In this document: in pieces, positions 11,161 to 24,023 of the stretch | How the letters are laid out: each line of letters starts with the position of its first letter | Numbering within the stretch: the first letter of the stretch is position 1 | DNA from: Artocarpus heterophyllus | Lineage: Eukaryota; Streptophyta; Magnoliopsida; Rosales; Moraceae | Assembly: GCA_025403435.1 (NCBI GenBank) | Contig: CM046332.1 | Span: forward strand, 9,293,903 to 9,357,902 | Length of the DNA: 64,000 nt | Reading direction: 5' to 3' | Made by a program: the position numbers and the translations under genes | The notes under the pieces: model-generated | Told to the model about the DNA's origin: nothing | The model's input: the letters and a program-made list of their open reading frames with translations, nothing else | The model's database searches: none

Positions 11161-14100
11161 TCAGTTAGCTTTACCAGGATGATAAAGGATTTCACAATCA
11201 TAATCCTTCACCAATTCTAGCCATCTTCGTTGTCTCATGTTCAGGTCTCTTTGCGTGAAAAAGTACTTCAGACTTTGATGATCAGTGAATATCTTGCATT
11301 GGACCCCATACAAATAGTGTCTCCATATCTTCAACGCAAAAACGACCGCTGCTAACTCGAGGTCATGAGTAGGATAGTTCTTTTCGTAATCCTTTAGTTG
11401 CCTTGAAGCATAAGCAATCACCCTTTCATTTTGCATCAATACAGCTCCTAGGCCCATCTTGGAAGCATCACTGTAGATTACGAACCCATCATTTCCCACA
11501 GGAATTGCCAACACTGGAGCTGTCGTTAATCTTTTCTTCAGTTCTTGAAAACTCTTTTCACATGCATCTGTCCATTCATACTTCTTTCCCTTGCGAGTTA
11601 AGTTCATAAGTGGAGCCGCTATCTTGGAGAAATCTTCTACGAATCTTTGATAGTAACCTGCTAGACCCAAGAAGCTCCTTATTTCACTTGCGTTCATCGG
11701 TTGCTTCCAATTGAGTACAGCTTCTACTTTAGCAGGATCCACCATTATTCCATCCTTTGAAATAACATGCCCTAGGAATGACACTTTATCAAGCCAAAAC
11801 TCGCATTTAGAGAACTTAGCATAAAGCTGGTGTCTTCTTAAAGTCTCCAGCACAATCCTTAAATGCTCCTTATGCTCTTCCTGATTCTTCGAGTAGACAA
11901 GAATATCGTCGATAAATACAACAACAAATTTATCGAGGAAATCCTTGAATACCCTATTCATTAAATCCATAAAGGCAGCAAGTGCATTCGTCAAACCGAA
12001 AGGCATAACCACAAATTCATGGTGACCATATCTTGATCGGAACGCAGTCTTGGGGATATCTCCTTCTTTAATCTTCAACTGGTGATACCTTGATCGTAGA
12101 TCAATTTTTGAGAACACCGATGCACCCTTAAGCTGATCAAACAAATCATCAATTCGAGGCAACGGATACTTGTTCTTGATTGTCACCTTGTTCAGTTCCC
12201 TATAGTCGATGCAGAGTCTCATAGTGCCATCCTTCTTTTTCACAAATAAGACTGGTGCACCCCATGGTGAGTGACTTGGCTTGATAAATCCTTTGTCAAG
12301 TAGCTCCTTTATTTGCGTGTGAAGCTCCTTTAATTCTGCCGGGGCCATTCTGTAAGGAGCTTTAGAGATTGGTTTGGTGCCTGGAGCGAGCTCAATCTCG
12401 AATTCAACTTCTCTTTCTGGCGGTAGACTCGTCAGATCATCAGGGAACACATCTTCATATTCATGAACAACATGCACATCTTTAATTCTTGTCTTTCCTT
12501 CTTGGCTTTTTTCTACAACATTTGCCAGATAGCCCATACAGCCGCTTGCTAACAGTTTCCTTGCTTTCATGGCCGATAAAAACATGTGAGGTTTCTTCCT
12601 GGTCTCGCCAACATAAACAAATTTTTGATCGCCTTCAGGATGGAAGATCACCTTTCGTTTTCGGCGTTCGATCGCGGCATTATACTTGCTTAGGAAATCC
12701 ATCCCAAGAATCATGTCATAGTCATGCATGTCTATCACAATGAGATCGACGAAAAGTTCCCTATCAGAAATCCATAGGGGTACTATATGCAAACAATGCG
12801 TGGATAATATCACTTCCCCGGAGGGTAGTGTCGTAGTGAATCCCTGTCTCATTAGCTCTAAACGAACCCCTAACTTCTTAGCATGTGACATAGACACAAA
12901 AGAATGTGTGGCACCCGTATCAAAAAGAACATAAACATCATTATATAAGCTTGTTATCTGACCTGTGACCACATTGGAGGCTTCTGCAGCCAATTGTTCC
13001 TTTGTCATGGTATAGATTCGAGCGTTCGTTGGTGGGGCTTCAAGTCTCCCTTGACTAATTAGTGGCCCTTCAAGGGAGGCTTGCATCTGATGCAGCTGGG
13101 CCTGAGGAGGAGGGCTCTGTGGGGCATTGGCATTTATCAGCTTGGGGCAATTCTTTACGAAATGATCTTCACGCCCACATATGAAACATTGGTTCGTTCC
13201 CAGTCGGCATTCCCCCGGATGCTTCTTTCCACATTTGGCACATGGTTGGAATCGCCTGTCATTGTTGTTGCACTGACCATCATTGTGCCTTTTGTTGTCA
13301 TGGCCCTGCTGTTGTTGAGGATTGCCCTTCCTCTTGTTATTCCTCCAGTTTTGACTGTTGTTGTTGCTGTTGTTGTTGTTGTTCCTGTGGGAAGGACGGC
13401 TCTGGTTGTTAGCATTGTTGGCTTGCTGGTTGGGCTGAGGCTGATTCCTTCTTAATTTTGATAGATGGAACTCAGCACGTTGGGCTCTCATCACAACCTG
13501 TTCTTGGGTCCTTGGCGGACTTGCCCCATCAACAATTGCAGCAATGTCTGGTCTAAGGGCTCTTATCAACCTTCTGACCCTTTCATCTTCATTCATAACC
13601 ATCCCTGGACATAGACGAGCAAGCTGGTCAAACTTTGTCACCACATTAGTGACTGTCATATCCCCCTGGCGTAAGCTTTCAAACTCCTCATAATGTTTCC
13701 TCGTAACATTCATGTGGAAGAACTTCGTGTTGAACTCATGAACAAAGTCAGCCCATGACATCTCTTCAACATTTCTGCTCTGTTCGATGCCATCCCACCA
13801 TATCCTGGCCTCCATAGTAAGGCAGTAAGAGGCACAGAGGACCTTTTCGTTATCCGTGAAATCCATGAGTCGTAAGGTGGCCTCAATTGTCTTTAACCAT
13901 CCTTGAGCGACTAACAGGTCCTTAGAACCCTCAAAGTCAGCTGGCTTGACTCTCTTCCATCTGACCAAAAGAGGTTCCTGATGGGCTGCTCTTGGTTCAG
14001 CAGCAGGAGCTGGGACTTCATTAACTTGTGCTTGTGGCTGCGGAGGAGGAGGAGGCACCTCATTGCTTGGTTGTTCATTATTCTGGCCGTTGGCCCTTAA

Positions 14101-14211
14101 TGCAGCTATTTCCCGTCGTTGATCCTCCAACTGCCTTTGCAGTTCAGCGATCATCGTCATAAGTCTCTCGTTGGTCTGGGTACGGGTCTGCATTCTTCTG
14201 TGGCCATCCAT
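11161..14211 (-). CDS. Chromovirus Gag-protease-RT-RNase H polyprotein
   Basis: 1016 codons from MDGHRR. Gag occupies about residues 1-360, with an Asn/Gln-rich basic linker (255-320) and a CCHC zinc knuckle at C342-C345-H350-C355. Aspartic protease follows with DTGA at 431-434. Reverse transcriptase is about 600-870, with the FIDD catalytic motif at 766-769. RNase H has Asp914, Glu952 and Asp977. The frame ends HPGKAN then TGA, where relatives continue into VADALSRK; the next codons resume that sequence in frame. Two substitutions sit in otherwise conserved RT positions (LRSRYHQ and TNALAAF, where relatives usually have Gly and Pro). This encodes the capsid and the enzymes for reverse transcription. 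One stop aside, it looks recently active. Confidence 0.92.
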   Translation of the reverse strand: MDGHRRMQTRTQTNERLMTMIAELQRQLEDQRREIAALRANGQNNEQPSNEVPPPPPQPQAQVNEVPAPAAEPRAAHQEPLLVRWKRVKPADFEGSKDLLVAQGWLKTIEATLRLMDFTDNEKVLCASYCLTMEARIWWDGIEQSRNVEEMSWADFVHEFNTKFFHMNVTRKHYEEFESLRQGDMTVTNVVTKFDQLARLCPGMVMNEDERVRRLIRALRPDIAAIVDGASPPRTQEQVVMRAQRAEFHLSKLRRNQPQPNQQANNANNQSRPSHRNNNNNSNNNSQNWRNNKRKGNPQQQQGHDNKRHNDGQCNNNDRRFQPCAKCGKKHPGECRLGTNQCFICGREDHFVKNCPKLINANAPQSPPPQAQLHQMQASLEGPLISQGRLEAPPTNARIYTMTKEQLAAEASNVVTGQITSLYNDVYVLFDTGATHSFVSMSHAKKLGVRLELMRQGFTTTLPSGEVILSTHCLHIVPLWISDRELFVDLIVIDMHDYDMILGMDFLSKYNAAIERRKRKVIFHPEGDQKFVYVGETRKKPHMFLSAMKARKLLASGCMGYLANVVEKSQEGKTRIKDVHVVHEYEDVFPDDLTSLPPEREVEFEIELAPGTKPISKAPYRMAPAELKELHTQIKELLDKGFIKPSHSPWGAPVLFVKKKDGTMRLCIDYRELNKVTIKNKYPLPRIDDLFDQLKGASVFSKIDLRSRYHQLKIKEGDIPKTAFRSRYGHHEFVVMPFGLTNALAAFMDLMNRVFKDFLDKFVVVFIDDILVYSKNQEEHKEHLRIVLETLRRHQLYAKFSKCEFWLDKVSFLGHVISKDGIMVDPAKVEAVLNWKQPMNASEIRSFLGLAGYYQRFVEDFSKIAAPLMNLTRKGKKYEWTDACEKSFQELKKRLTTAPVLAIPVGNDGFVIYSDASKMGLGAVLMQNERVIAYASRQLKDYEKNYPTHDLELAAVVFALKIWRHYLYGVQCKIFTDHQSLKYFFTQRDLNMRQRRWLELVKDYDCEILYHPGKAN

Positions 14212-14404
14212 CGTAATTTCCTAAAATAATTAGGACTTATAAATAATCTTCCATTTATGAGACAGGTTTTCACTACTATATCATTAATCAATCAAACCTT
14301 AATCTTACCATCATACTTCGTCTATACATCTAACTTAATCATACTTACTTGGAGGACTTGGATTGACATGTGACGATATGAATTGTAATCGGAAGATTTT
14401 TTTT

Positions 14405-14415
14405 CTCTGATACCA
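14405..14415 (-). other. Primer-binding site, chromovirus (tRNA-iMet)
   Basis: CTCTGATACCA on the plus strand (sense TGGTATCAGAG), five bases from the 5' LTR. It is complementary to the 3' end of initiator methionine tRNA and would prime minus-strand cDNA. Confidence 0.9.
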
Positions 14416-14420
14416 AAGCC

Positions 14421-17400
14421 TGTAATGCCCCTTAAATCAGACGTCACAGATGTCGGTACATACTTACATTTGAACAAGCATAAACTATATACTATTAAAT
14501 AATATCAAGCTTAATCGTTACAATTGATTTTACAAGTATTTAAAACTTACATTACCAGGATCCATTCATACGTTTTTTTTTTTAAAAAAAAAAAAAAACT
14601 TATCATTGTTTCGAAAATAATCATTTAATTTATTTCATAACATATTTTATTCAATTATACTTAATTTATCATAAACTTATAGGTTTGTCAAGTTGTATAA
14701 ATCAAAACTTATTCCATAAAAACTCTTGATCAACACATCATTTGAAATTCATTTGTTCCCACAGTTTGGCAGGCCAAACTTGGGACTTCGGCAGGCCGTT
14801 CAACATCGGCAGGCCGGTGTTTTCTCTGCCGGCAACATCGGTAGGCCGGTGTTTTCTCTACCGGCTTGCCGGCAGAGGCTTTGCAAAACAGATTGAAAAT
14901 TCATCCGTGTTCAGCAGACCGAAAAATCCAATCGGCCGGCCGAACTTTGGGACTTCGGCAGGCCAGCCACAGAGTTCGGCAGGCCGTTCGAGACCCCATT
15001 TCCTTGAAAAAAACTAACTTAAAACGTTCCAACTTTACGTAAAATATAGCGGAAGTTCATAATTCATCAAAAATGATAAAAAAAAACTTATAAAAACATA
15101 ATATAAGTATTCTTAAAAACCTTAACATAAAATATGTTCAAAATATATAATTGATTAAATCATAAAAATCATTTCTTCTAGGCATGCTTCCGGTTACAAT
15201 TCATCGTTCATGTTGCTCACACGCCGTCCCATGTCCTCCACCTATTCCATGACTCTCTTACTCTTATATGCAACATGACATATAAAACATGATTAAGCTA
15301 ACGCTTAGTAAGTACATATAATTCTCACAATTTATAAAGCATTTCATAAACATCGTCATCTTCATGATCATCATATCATAAAGTGCCTTAAGCACAATTT
15401 CATAGAACGTATCTTTCATAACGTTAACCATGTTAAAACTTAATCCATTTTATCTTAAGGGCCCAAGTGTTGTACCATAAACATCATCATAGGCGCGCCG
15501 TCATGAGAGGAGAAGGGTAGCTAATCCCAAACCAAACATGACATCATAACATAACATTTCATAACATTGGATGTGCAACACTTATTAGGTGATATATATA
15601 TACATACTTTTCATTCTTTGAAACATGTCATCATCATACATGCATATCTTTAAAATCATGAAAATCTTTCATAAGAAATCCTTTAAGGAAAAATCATCAT
15701 AAAATCATCATGAATATCCTTGCAAAACATATCATCAATCCTTGTAAAAAAAAAAAGTGTCATGTTGCAGGTGAGATTGTACTTACCTTATCGTTAGCTT
15801 ACTTAACCTTAAAATTGCACTTGGTGACGACGCTGCGGTCTCGTTGTGCTCGCTTCCTTGAGTGTCCATGCCATTTATCCATCTAAAGATGCAATAAAAT
15901 CAATACTTATCATAAAATATCCATACACTCATCTCATATTTTAAACATTATTCATAACCATAAAAAGAAAATCGTCATCACATATACATGTAATTATGAT
16001 TTTCTTAAATCATAAAAATTACTTAAGCATATAAAACAAACCATGCATCTAAACATAATTATCTTTTAAATAAAACATTTCGTACAATTAATATATATAT
16101 ATATCAATTTAAAACCTCATACAATCATCATATCATCATGCATAAAATCATTTTATTATCATAGAATCATGTAAATACATTAAAACGTTTAATAAAACAA
16201 AATCCCAAAAACAACATTATCAAAACAGATTTTTCTTATAATAATTTCATAAAAATTTCATAATCATGGAAATAAAATACATTCGTCATTCATATACATA
16301 TTCTTAACAACTTTTCATGAAAACATCATATTTACCCCTTGACTGAACATTACGTTTTTCATACTTAAAAATTAAACAGTAACATTACTGTGAAGGGTAG
16401 AAGACAGAAATATTCATTTTTCATTAAAAACATTTATATGACATAAAACGTGAAGAAACATCACACATAATACCCATGAGCATCATAATAAAAACACAAA
16501 ACAAAACACAATACCTAGAGAGGATATTGTAGGCGAAGTGAGGAGAAGAATTTCTTTTCAAAAATACCAGAAAAGCCAAATTCTTACCTTGGAGTTTCTT
16601 CTCAAAATTCTTGAATTCACCAACGAAACAAAACTTTTTCTCAAAAATTTTCACGGGAGAGAAAAAAATTTCGTGAAGAAGAAAAGAAGAGGAAGATTAG
16701 AAAGTCAGAAAATGTCTCAGACTTTTTAGAGAGAGAGAGAAAATAATAAAAAAGAAGAAACGTTAATTAATTTTCTTTTAACGTAATAAACATAATGAGC
16801 ATTCATGGCCTTCATTAAGTCAGAAAATTCTGACTGTTGAAAGCGTGACATGAGGCGTGGGAAGAGGAAGAGAAAATAATGAGAGAACGTCTCAGAACCG
16901 AGAGAAATTATTTGAGGGAAGAGCGTTAAAATTTTCTAATGTAATATGTATAATAAAGAATCATTACTCTTCATTAAGTCAGAAATTTCTGACTGCTAAG
17001 AGAGTGATTGGCTTGGGAAAGGAGGAAAAAGAAAAGGAAGGTCAACATTATAAATCTTACCTTAAATTTACCTTCTAAAAATAGGAAACCTCTTTAAATA
17101 ATACAAATCAAATCCTTTAATTTTCCTTAACTGATAAAAACATTCCATTATTATGCCAATTAATCACATTAATTCACCCAATTAATGTAATTAACTCAGC
17201 CATAATTTTGGAGGAATTTTCTGTTGACTGCTTGTCAGCCATGTTCGGCCTGCCGATTCCAGCAAGTTCGGCCTGCCGGTGGGGGTTCTTCGGCCTGCCG
17301 TTCTCGGGCAAGACGTTCGGCCTGCCGAGCTTAAAAGTTCGGCCTACCGATCTGTCATTAAATGTCATAACATAAAACATTCATACATCATTGCATCATA

Positions 17401-17622
17401 AACAATCATATATTGTATCATAAATTAATATATGCTTAGAATTTCACATGAACACTAGAGCACAACGATCCCATACGGTCGTCACCTGTCACAAAACTTG
17501 ACATAAAAAGTTAGTAACATGCACATCACATATCATATCATATAACGTTATTTATTAATAACATTTCTCAATAACGTTACTAACTTAACGTGGTCCGTTA
17601 CATAAAATAGGCGGGTGTTACA
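14421..17622 (-). repeat. 5' LTR of the chromovirus
   Basis: 3202 bp, near-identical to 6397-9540. Relative to that copy it has about 33 extra bases in the array at 14765-14990 and 22 extra bases (one further CGGCCTGCCG unit) in the array at 17243-17352. The two LTRs also share long open stretches such as 16424-16654, which I treat as repeat copies and not genes. A TATA-like TATTTAAA (sense) is at 17093-17100. Confidence 0.9.
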
Positions 17623-19153
17623 ATCCGCGTGAAAATGCGTAATCTTATTTCTCGTTGGTTGACAGGCCGAACAAGCTCCGTCGGCAGGCCAAACTCGTCA
17701 CTCGGCAGGCCGAACTCTTGAGAAAAAATCTCCACGAATCTTTTATTTTCCATTGGAGATTCTAAAGGATAAAGTCTCAGTTTTGATTCAAATAACCCAA
17801 CAGACAAGATATCTGATCAAAACAAACTTTATGAAGATAATCTCTAAGAAAATAAATCAATTCACAATAATTCTACAAGTTTATCTTGATCTAATTTATC
17901 CAAAATTAAATCAACCGATAAACAGACAAGAATTATCCGATCCCAATAATTCAACAAGTTTATCTTAAATTAATTTTATTACAAAATGAATTCAACCAAT
18001 AAACAGACATGAGTTATTTGATTCTTACAAATTCTAAACCAATCTAATAATTTCGACATAAGTCACCAATTATTGGAAAAAGCATGCCGTGTCGTTACAG
18101 GATTTTGTGAGCTAGCAAAGGGGACCAAAATGGACCTATAAAGTTCAAGCTCATGATAATTATGAAACCCAATATCCCAGATATACATTTCACAATTATC
18201 AACTCCAACGCTACTCCACTAAAAGCTTGGAGCTGCACTCTCAAACTTTATAGAATTACGAAGCTCATGTAGCTAAGTCTCCATGACATATCAAAGTGTA
18301 TCGTATCCCCATATGATAATCCATAATCGGCTTAAGGACAAGTTCTGTCTTACCTTCCTGATTATTTTTATCTTACGTTCCATTTTCTCACCATTAGAAA
18401 ACTTACCATCCAAAGATAGTATACCATTCGGTTACACCTATGTATCTAAATGGTTGAGCGCTCTAGTTTTCTAATTACAGGACAATGCATATAAGAGGAT
18501 ATCATTACTCCTAAAGAGGAGCTATGGATTCCATATCTATGAATAACTAGTCTGAGCTATCAAGAGTCATGCCTCCAACGTACTGGCATGCATACCACTA
18601 TTGAGATGTGGAAGTCACCCATTGGTACATCAAAAGACACAAGTCGAGACAATGGTTCCACTATTTATCTCAGGATTAAGATACAATACAAATGATTGTC
18701 TAAAGTGAATCGATTTGCCAAGAAAGAATTATTAATCCAAATCAATTCACTTTATGTCCCGATCCAATACATCGTCACCTATGACAACGTGCAAATGTTT
18801 CTATTCACAGAGTCCAACTCTGATGGCCAAGACAAACCATCTCCTAAAGGGATATAGACAACATAACAATCTTTACATGAATAAAGCGCCCAACTTTATA
18901 CTCTCGATTGCGGATCATATGTTTTAGACCATCACCTTAAGAATCATGTCTTCCACATAATCATCTCATCGTATGCCCAATTCTTAAGGTTTAGACCGAC
19001 AGTCTCAGACTACTGTTTGCTTAACATACATTCAACAAATATGAACGTAAAGAGGACAAGATTTGGTATATATAAATGAATAAATTCTTTATTAATAAAA
19101 ATGTCTCCAAAAAAATATTACATTTTTACTCCTTAGGGCATACATGTCTAACA
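17623..19153 (-). repeat. 3' LTR of copia F, left-truncated
   Basis: It matches 22470-24023 along its length and ends TACATGTCTAACA. The array at 17657-17717 has one unit fewer than its sister LTR (22507-22587). The missing left part would hold the R/U5 region. Confidence 0.85.
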
Positions 19154-19186
19154 ATCTCCCACTTGCACTAAGTGAGTGAATATAGC

Positions 19187-20300
19187 AAATTTAGGAAGAT
19201 ACAGAAATTAAATTCCTTTTAAATTTAGGAACATAAAAACAATCTCGCAAAATTAAATTCCTATAATTATCGAAGTAAAGATGGACATCTCCCACTGCTT
19301 TCGCTGAGACCAAGGATCCATCGTCCATCCGAAGCGTTAAGTCTTCATGTAGCAGACTTTTCGTTTCTTTGAATCCCTGCAGAGAAACACAAACATGATT
19401 AGTTGCAACGGAATCTATGACCCAGATGTCACTGGATTCCTCAACCAAACAAGTTTCTAAATATAGAAGATCACACCCACCTCCCTTGGAAAGGAAGTCC
19501 TTGCAATGCTTCTTTATATGCCCGACCTTACCAAAGAAGAAGCACTTAAGCTTCTTTGGGTTCTTCTTCTTCTTCTTCTTGCTCTTGGTAGCAGCAGGAA
19601 TAGAAGACTTCCTGTTCTTGGCCCGTTGCTTGTTTCCATTCCTTGAGTTAGGATTGGAACCAGAAGCAGCTACCATGTTGGCCTCACCACCAGCAGGAGA
19701 CTCCCTGATCAGCAGTTTGAACTCCTGTAACTGTTTCATCAGTTCTGTCAAGGTCATATCCCGTCTATTACTTAAATTAAAAGTAGCTCTAAACGGAATA
19801 AATTCCTTAGATTGAGTCTCAAAGACCATAGTCATCTAAGTTTCAGCATCGATGTCGGCTCCATTGGTTTGAGCCTCAGCGAGATAACCCATGACCAACA
19901 TCATGTGCTCCTTTACAGATGTCCCCAGTCTCTGTCTACAGTTTAAGAGTTTCTGAAGCACCCCTTGCTGCTTTGTTATGGCCTAGCCTCCGAACATATC
20001 TTCAAGATTATCCAAGATCTGCTTCGCAGTCTCATAATCCTGATGTTGAGCCTGCAGCACGTTGTTCATGCTAGCCATAACATAGCAGCGGGCCTGATCA
20101 TTAGCATCTTTCCAGCGATCGTACGTTTGGAATTGCTCATTACTTGAGTCTCCCATAGGCTCGGGAGGACAAGGGGTTATCAGTACATATTTCAGTTTCT
20201 CAAAGGAAAGGATGATGTCCAGGTTCCGTTTCCAATCGTTATAATTCTCATTGGTTAATTGGTTTTTGTCAAGTATCGATGATAAAGCATTTTTAGACAT
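19187..20300 (-). pseudogene. Copia F gag with truncated protease
   Basis: Starts at 20300 with MSKNALSSILDKN, eight bases after a TAG splice-acceptor-like site. The copia-type Gag is recognisable (NYNDWKRNLDIILSFEKLKYVL, YETAKQILDNLEDMFGG). Stops occur near 19981 and 19836. The CCHC knuckle reads C-F-F-F-G, so its second Cys is lost. The protease active site reads DSVA instead of DSGA. Coding sequence ends soon after the protease and joins RNase H sequence by deletion. It cannot supply enzymes; any mobility would depend on other copies. Confidence 0.8.
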
Positions 20301-21978
20301 TTTCAATCTACAATAAAGAATTATATACCAAACATAAGCAAGCATATATAATAATTTAGTAAGATAACACAATCATGTAAAATCATACAAATGTGTTTAT
20401 GTGTCAAAACCTTGAAAATATCACAACCTTACAACGATAATTCCCAACTCAGAATGCAACAAGCTCCTAGGGGAGTCATGCCAAATTCAATCAGGAACAC
20501 GGATCCCCTCCTGATTAATATATGCCATCCAGGACCCACATGATCCAGCATATACTAATAATCGTTTCTTTGGCCATTAATTTTATTAACAAAGCTCCTA
20601 GGGGAGGTTAATAATAAAATTAACGTGAGTGTATAACCATCGTTTCAATATTTTATCCATGATTTATAATCACCTCCTAGGGGTGTGCAACCATAAAGCA
20701 CACTAAAATACCTTATCCTTTCAGAGATCCAATCTGGTACATGATAGAAATCTCTTCCTAGGGGTCGGGACCACCATGTTCTTCCTATGGACCAACGATG
20801 GAGGCCTTAGGTTCTCTCTTCGAAAACCTTCTCCCACTCAATCTTTTGAAATCAAGGTTTTATTTTAAGATTATGCATGAACAATTTTAATATGAGCGGC
20901 ACTCCCTATTCTATATGACATGTTATCAATATACATGGTAAATCATATTATAATGCAGACAAGCAAAGCAATCAAGCAAAGCTACAAGCAAAATAATAAT
21001 AACCGTAATATTATGGTTCTATCCTAGAGAGTAGAAAAACTAAGATTACAAGAGAATAATTGGGACATTTATCGATTCTTCATCCTTGAATCCTCAAGCT
21101 GTATCCTTCTTCATGCAATACCCATCTTCAAGTCTTCAATCCCGTTATGAATCAAAAACTTCATATTTCCGATCATATCCAAATTTAATGTTTCTCAGAA
21201 TCGTCTCAAAAATAAAATTAAAACTGCACTGAAAAAATTGCACCTTTTTTGGACACTTGGCAGCTCTCGGTCGGCAGGCCGATCTGGGTGATCGGCCTGT
21301 CGGTCATGCTTCATCGACCTGCCGATCATATTGATCGGCCTGCCGACCCATGAAGGTTTGGCCTGTCAAACTGCAAGTTCGGCCTATCGGTAGAGCACCC
21401 CAATTTCTGCCCCACTGTCGGGCTGCCGGACCACACGTCCGGCCTACCAATCTGTGACCTTTGGCCTGCCGAACTGTGATGTCCGGCATGCCGACTGAGC
21501 AAAAAAACTTATTCTAGAAAATATAACTTTAATGCAATTCATCAATTTTTATTTTCAACAATTCAAAAACATAAAATTAGAGACTCACGAAATACCTAGG
21601 GGAGCCATCATCATTCTTCTAGATCCGTCTTCTGCGAATAATTATTTATTTACAAAATTTTATAAGTTTAAAATTAAATAACAATTCCTAGACAGAGATG
21701 ATAGTCCGCCATCTAATTACATGAAAAATCTAGATACATATTCTAACCTCTAATGAACCATAACCGGTATTAATTAATAAATAAATAATTAAAACAACGA
21801 TTTAATCAACCATAATTAATTAACATTTACCATATAATCCATGACAACATATATAATTTATAGAAACCTAGAGTGCCATCTCTCTATAAAATTCAATTCA
21901 AGCATAGGAGAGATAAAGATCACAAAATTTATGCATATAACATGATCACAAACTTGTTAATTTTTGTAAAAAACATGG
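20301..21978 (-). other. Copia F 5' leader
   Basis: About 1.7 kb non-coding. Four CCTAGGGG boxes (sense CCCCTAGG) are at 20466-20473, 20597-20604, 20676-20683 and 20757-20764. A GC-rich palindrome array is at 21269-21497. The whole leader lies within the intron predicted between a donor at 22097 and an acceptor at 20308. Confidence 0.7.
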
Positions 21979-21989
21979 CTTTGATACCA
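21979..21989 (-). other. Primer-binding site, copia F
   Basis: CTTTGATACCA on the plus strand: one mismatch from the tRNA-iMet complement, two bases from the LTR. Confidence 0.8.
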
Positions 21990-21991
21990 AT

Positions 21992-24023
21992 TGTTGGAAA
22001 CGCGGTGCGCAACAGAATTTTAAAATTTTTCATCAGAGTAATTTCCAAAATACAAGTTTGACATGCTATATGTATAAATTAGACAGATCTTACTAACCTT
22101 TGCGTGAAGATCCTCCGCAGCCTGTGAAGAGAAGTAACGTTCCAAAAGAGCCTCAACCAACTGGTCTTCTTTGCTATTCTCTATCCACAACCGGAGTGAG
22201 TGTGGGTTCACACGTATAGCTCTTCCACCGGTGACTCTCCTTCCAACCAAGAGAGAGAACCCAAAGCTAGTGTTCGTGATTTGTGAACAAAAACTCTTAG
22301 GGAATTTTTCAGATGCTCACTAGAAGAGTATCACTTTTTAATCTCTCAATTGATCTGAGTAAATCATGAGACTCACTCCCTTCATATAGCCATTGGCCCT
22401 GGGGTCAGTCCTTATCAGATTAGGTCTCAAAAAATCGAAACAGAATCAAGTTTGGATCAATATCTGATAAGATCCGCGTGAAAACGCATAATCTTATTTC
22501 TCGCTGGTCGGCAGGCCGAACATCCTGATCGGCAGGCCGAACAAGCTCCATCGGTAGGCCGAACTCGTCATTCGACAGGTTGAACTCTCGAAAAAAAATC
22601 TCCGCGAGTCTTTTATTTTCCACCCGAGATTCAAAAGGATAAAGTCTCAATTTTGATTCAAATAACCCAATAGAGAAGATATCTGATCAAAACAAACTTT
22701 ATCAAGATAATCTCTAAGAAAATAAATCAATTCACAATAATTCTACAAGTTTATCTTGATTTGATTTATCCAAAATTAAATCAACCAATAAACAGACAAG
22801 AATTATCCGATCCCAATAATTCAACAAGTTTATCTTAAATTAATTTTATTGCAAAATTAATTAAACCAATAAACAGACATGAATTATTTGATTCTTACAA
22901 ATTCTAAACTAATCTGATAATTCCGACATAAGTCACCAATTATTGGAAAAAGCACGCCGTGTCGTTACAGGATTTTGTGAGCTAGCAAAGGGGACCAAAA
23001 TGGACCTATAAAGTTCAAGCTCATGATAATTATGAAACCCAATATCCCAGATATACATTTCACAATTATCAACTCCAACGCTACTCCACTAAAAGCTTGG
23101 AGCTACACTCTTGAACTTTATAGAATTACGAAGATCATGTAGCTAAGTCTCCATGATATATCAAAGTGTATCATATCCCCATATGATAATCCATAATCGG
23201 CTTAAGGACAAGTTCTGTCTTACTTTTTTGATTATTTTTATTTTATGTTCCATTGTCTCACCATTAGAAAACTTACCATCCAAAGATAGTATACCATTCG
23301 GTTACACCTATGTATCCAAATGGTTGAGTGCTCCAGTTTTCCAATTACAGGACAATGCATATAAGAGGATATCATTACTCCTAAAGAGGAGCTACGTATT
23401 CCATATCTATGAATAACAAGTCTACGCTATCAAGAGTCATGCCTCCAACGTACCGGCATGCATACCACTATTGAGATGTGGAAGTTACCCATTGGTACAT
23501 CAAAAGACACAAGTCGAGACAACGGGCCCACTATTCATCTCAGGATTAAGATACAATACAAATGATTGTCTAAAGTGAATCGATTTGGCAAGATAGAATT
23601 ATTAATCCAAATCAATTCACTTTATGTCCCGATCCAACACATCGTCACCTATGACAACGTGCCAATGTTTCTATTCACGGAGTCCAACTCTGATGGCCAA
23701 GACAAACCATCTCCGAAAGGGATATAGACAACATAACAATCTTTACATGAATAAAGCGCCCAACTTTATTCCCTCGATTGAGGATCATATGTTTTAGACC
23801 ATCACCTTAAGAATCGTGTCTTCCGCATAATCATCTCATCATATGCCCAATTCTTAAGGTTTAGACTGACAGTCTCAGACTACTGTTTGCTTAATATACA
23901 TTCAACAAATATGAACGTAAAGAGGACAAGATTTGGTATATATAAATGAATAAATTTTTTATTGATAAAAATGTCTCCAAAAACATATTACATTTTTACT
24001 CCTTAGGGCATACATGTCTAACA
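21992..24023 (-). repeat. 5' LTR of copia F
   Basis: 2032 bp, from TGTTGGAAACG to GTCTAACA. It holds the GC-rich array at 22507-22587, a decayed TATA region near 22386 and the splice-donor-like GTTAGTAAG (sense) at 22089-22097. Confidence 0.88.

Larger units (their letters stand above)
6397..17622 (-). mobile_element. Ty3/gypsy chromovirus (Tekay/Del-like), 11.2 kb
   Basis: Complete LTR retrotransposon on the minus strand: 5' LTR 14421-17622, primer-binding site for tRNA-iMet, one gag-pol frame with a C-terminal chromodomain, purine tract, and 3' LTR 6397-9540. Both LTRs begin TGTAACACCCGCC and end in TTACA on the sense strand. They are very similar along their length apart from unit-number changes in GC-rich arrays and small indels, so the insertion is young. 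The 5-bp flanks do not match (ATTAG left, ATCCG right), and the flanks belong to different parts of copia elements; see the findings. Confidence 0.92.
17623..24023 (-). mobile_element. Copia element F, gag-only deletion derivative
   Basis: Minus-strand copia with partial 3' LTR (17623-19153), PPT (sense AAGTGGGAGAT next to 19153), gag plus part of protease (19187-20300), leader, primer-binding site and complete 5' LTR (21992-24023). A deletion joins the RNase H C-terminus (about 19185) straight to the protease region, removing integrase, RT and most of RNase H. The left part of the 3' LTR is cut off exactly at the chromovirus boundary. The right end abuts copia B RT sequence (near ATAAATGGACTC). 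Confidence 0.85.

Noticed and set aside
13081..13455. Plus-strand hydrophobic open frame of 124 codons
   Set aside because: It is antisense to the Asn/Gln-rich linker of chromovirus gag; AAC/CAA repeats read backwards give Val/Leu runs. No independent support.
16424..16654. 76-codon minus-strand frame, identical to 8363-8593
   Set aside because: It lies inside the chromovirus LTR and is present twice only because the LTRs are duplicated. No domain; start position and composition look random.
23153..23416. 87-codon frame (YPHMIIHNRLKDKFC type) repeated at 35604-35867, 43453-43716 and 57752-58015
   Set aside because: Always antisense to the copia LTR, shortened by stops in other copies (18283, 41173), with many amino-acid changing differences. 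Most likely an unconstrained frame in a repeated LTR.
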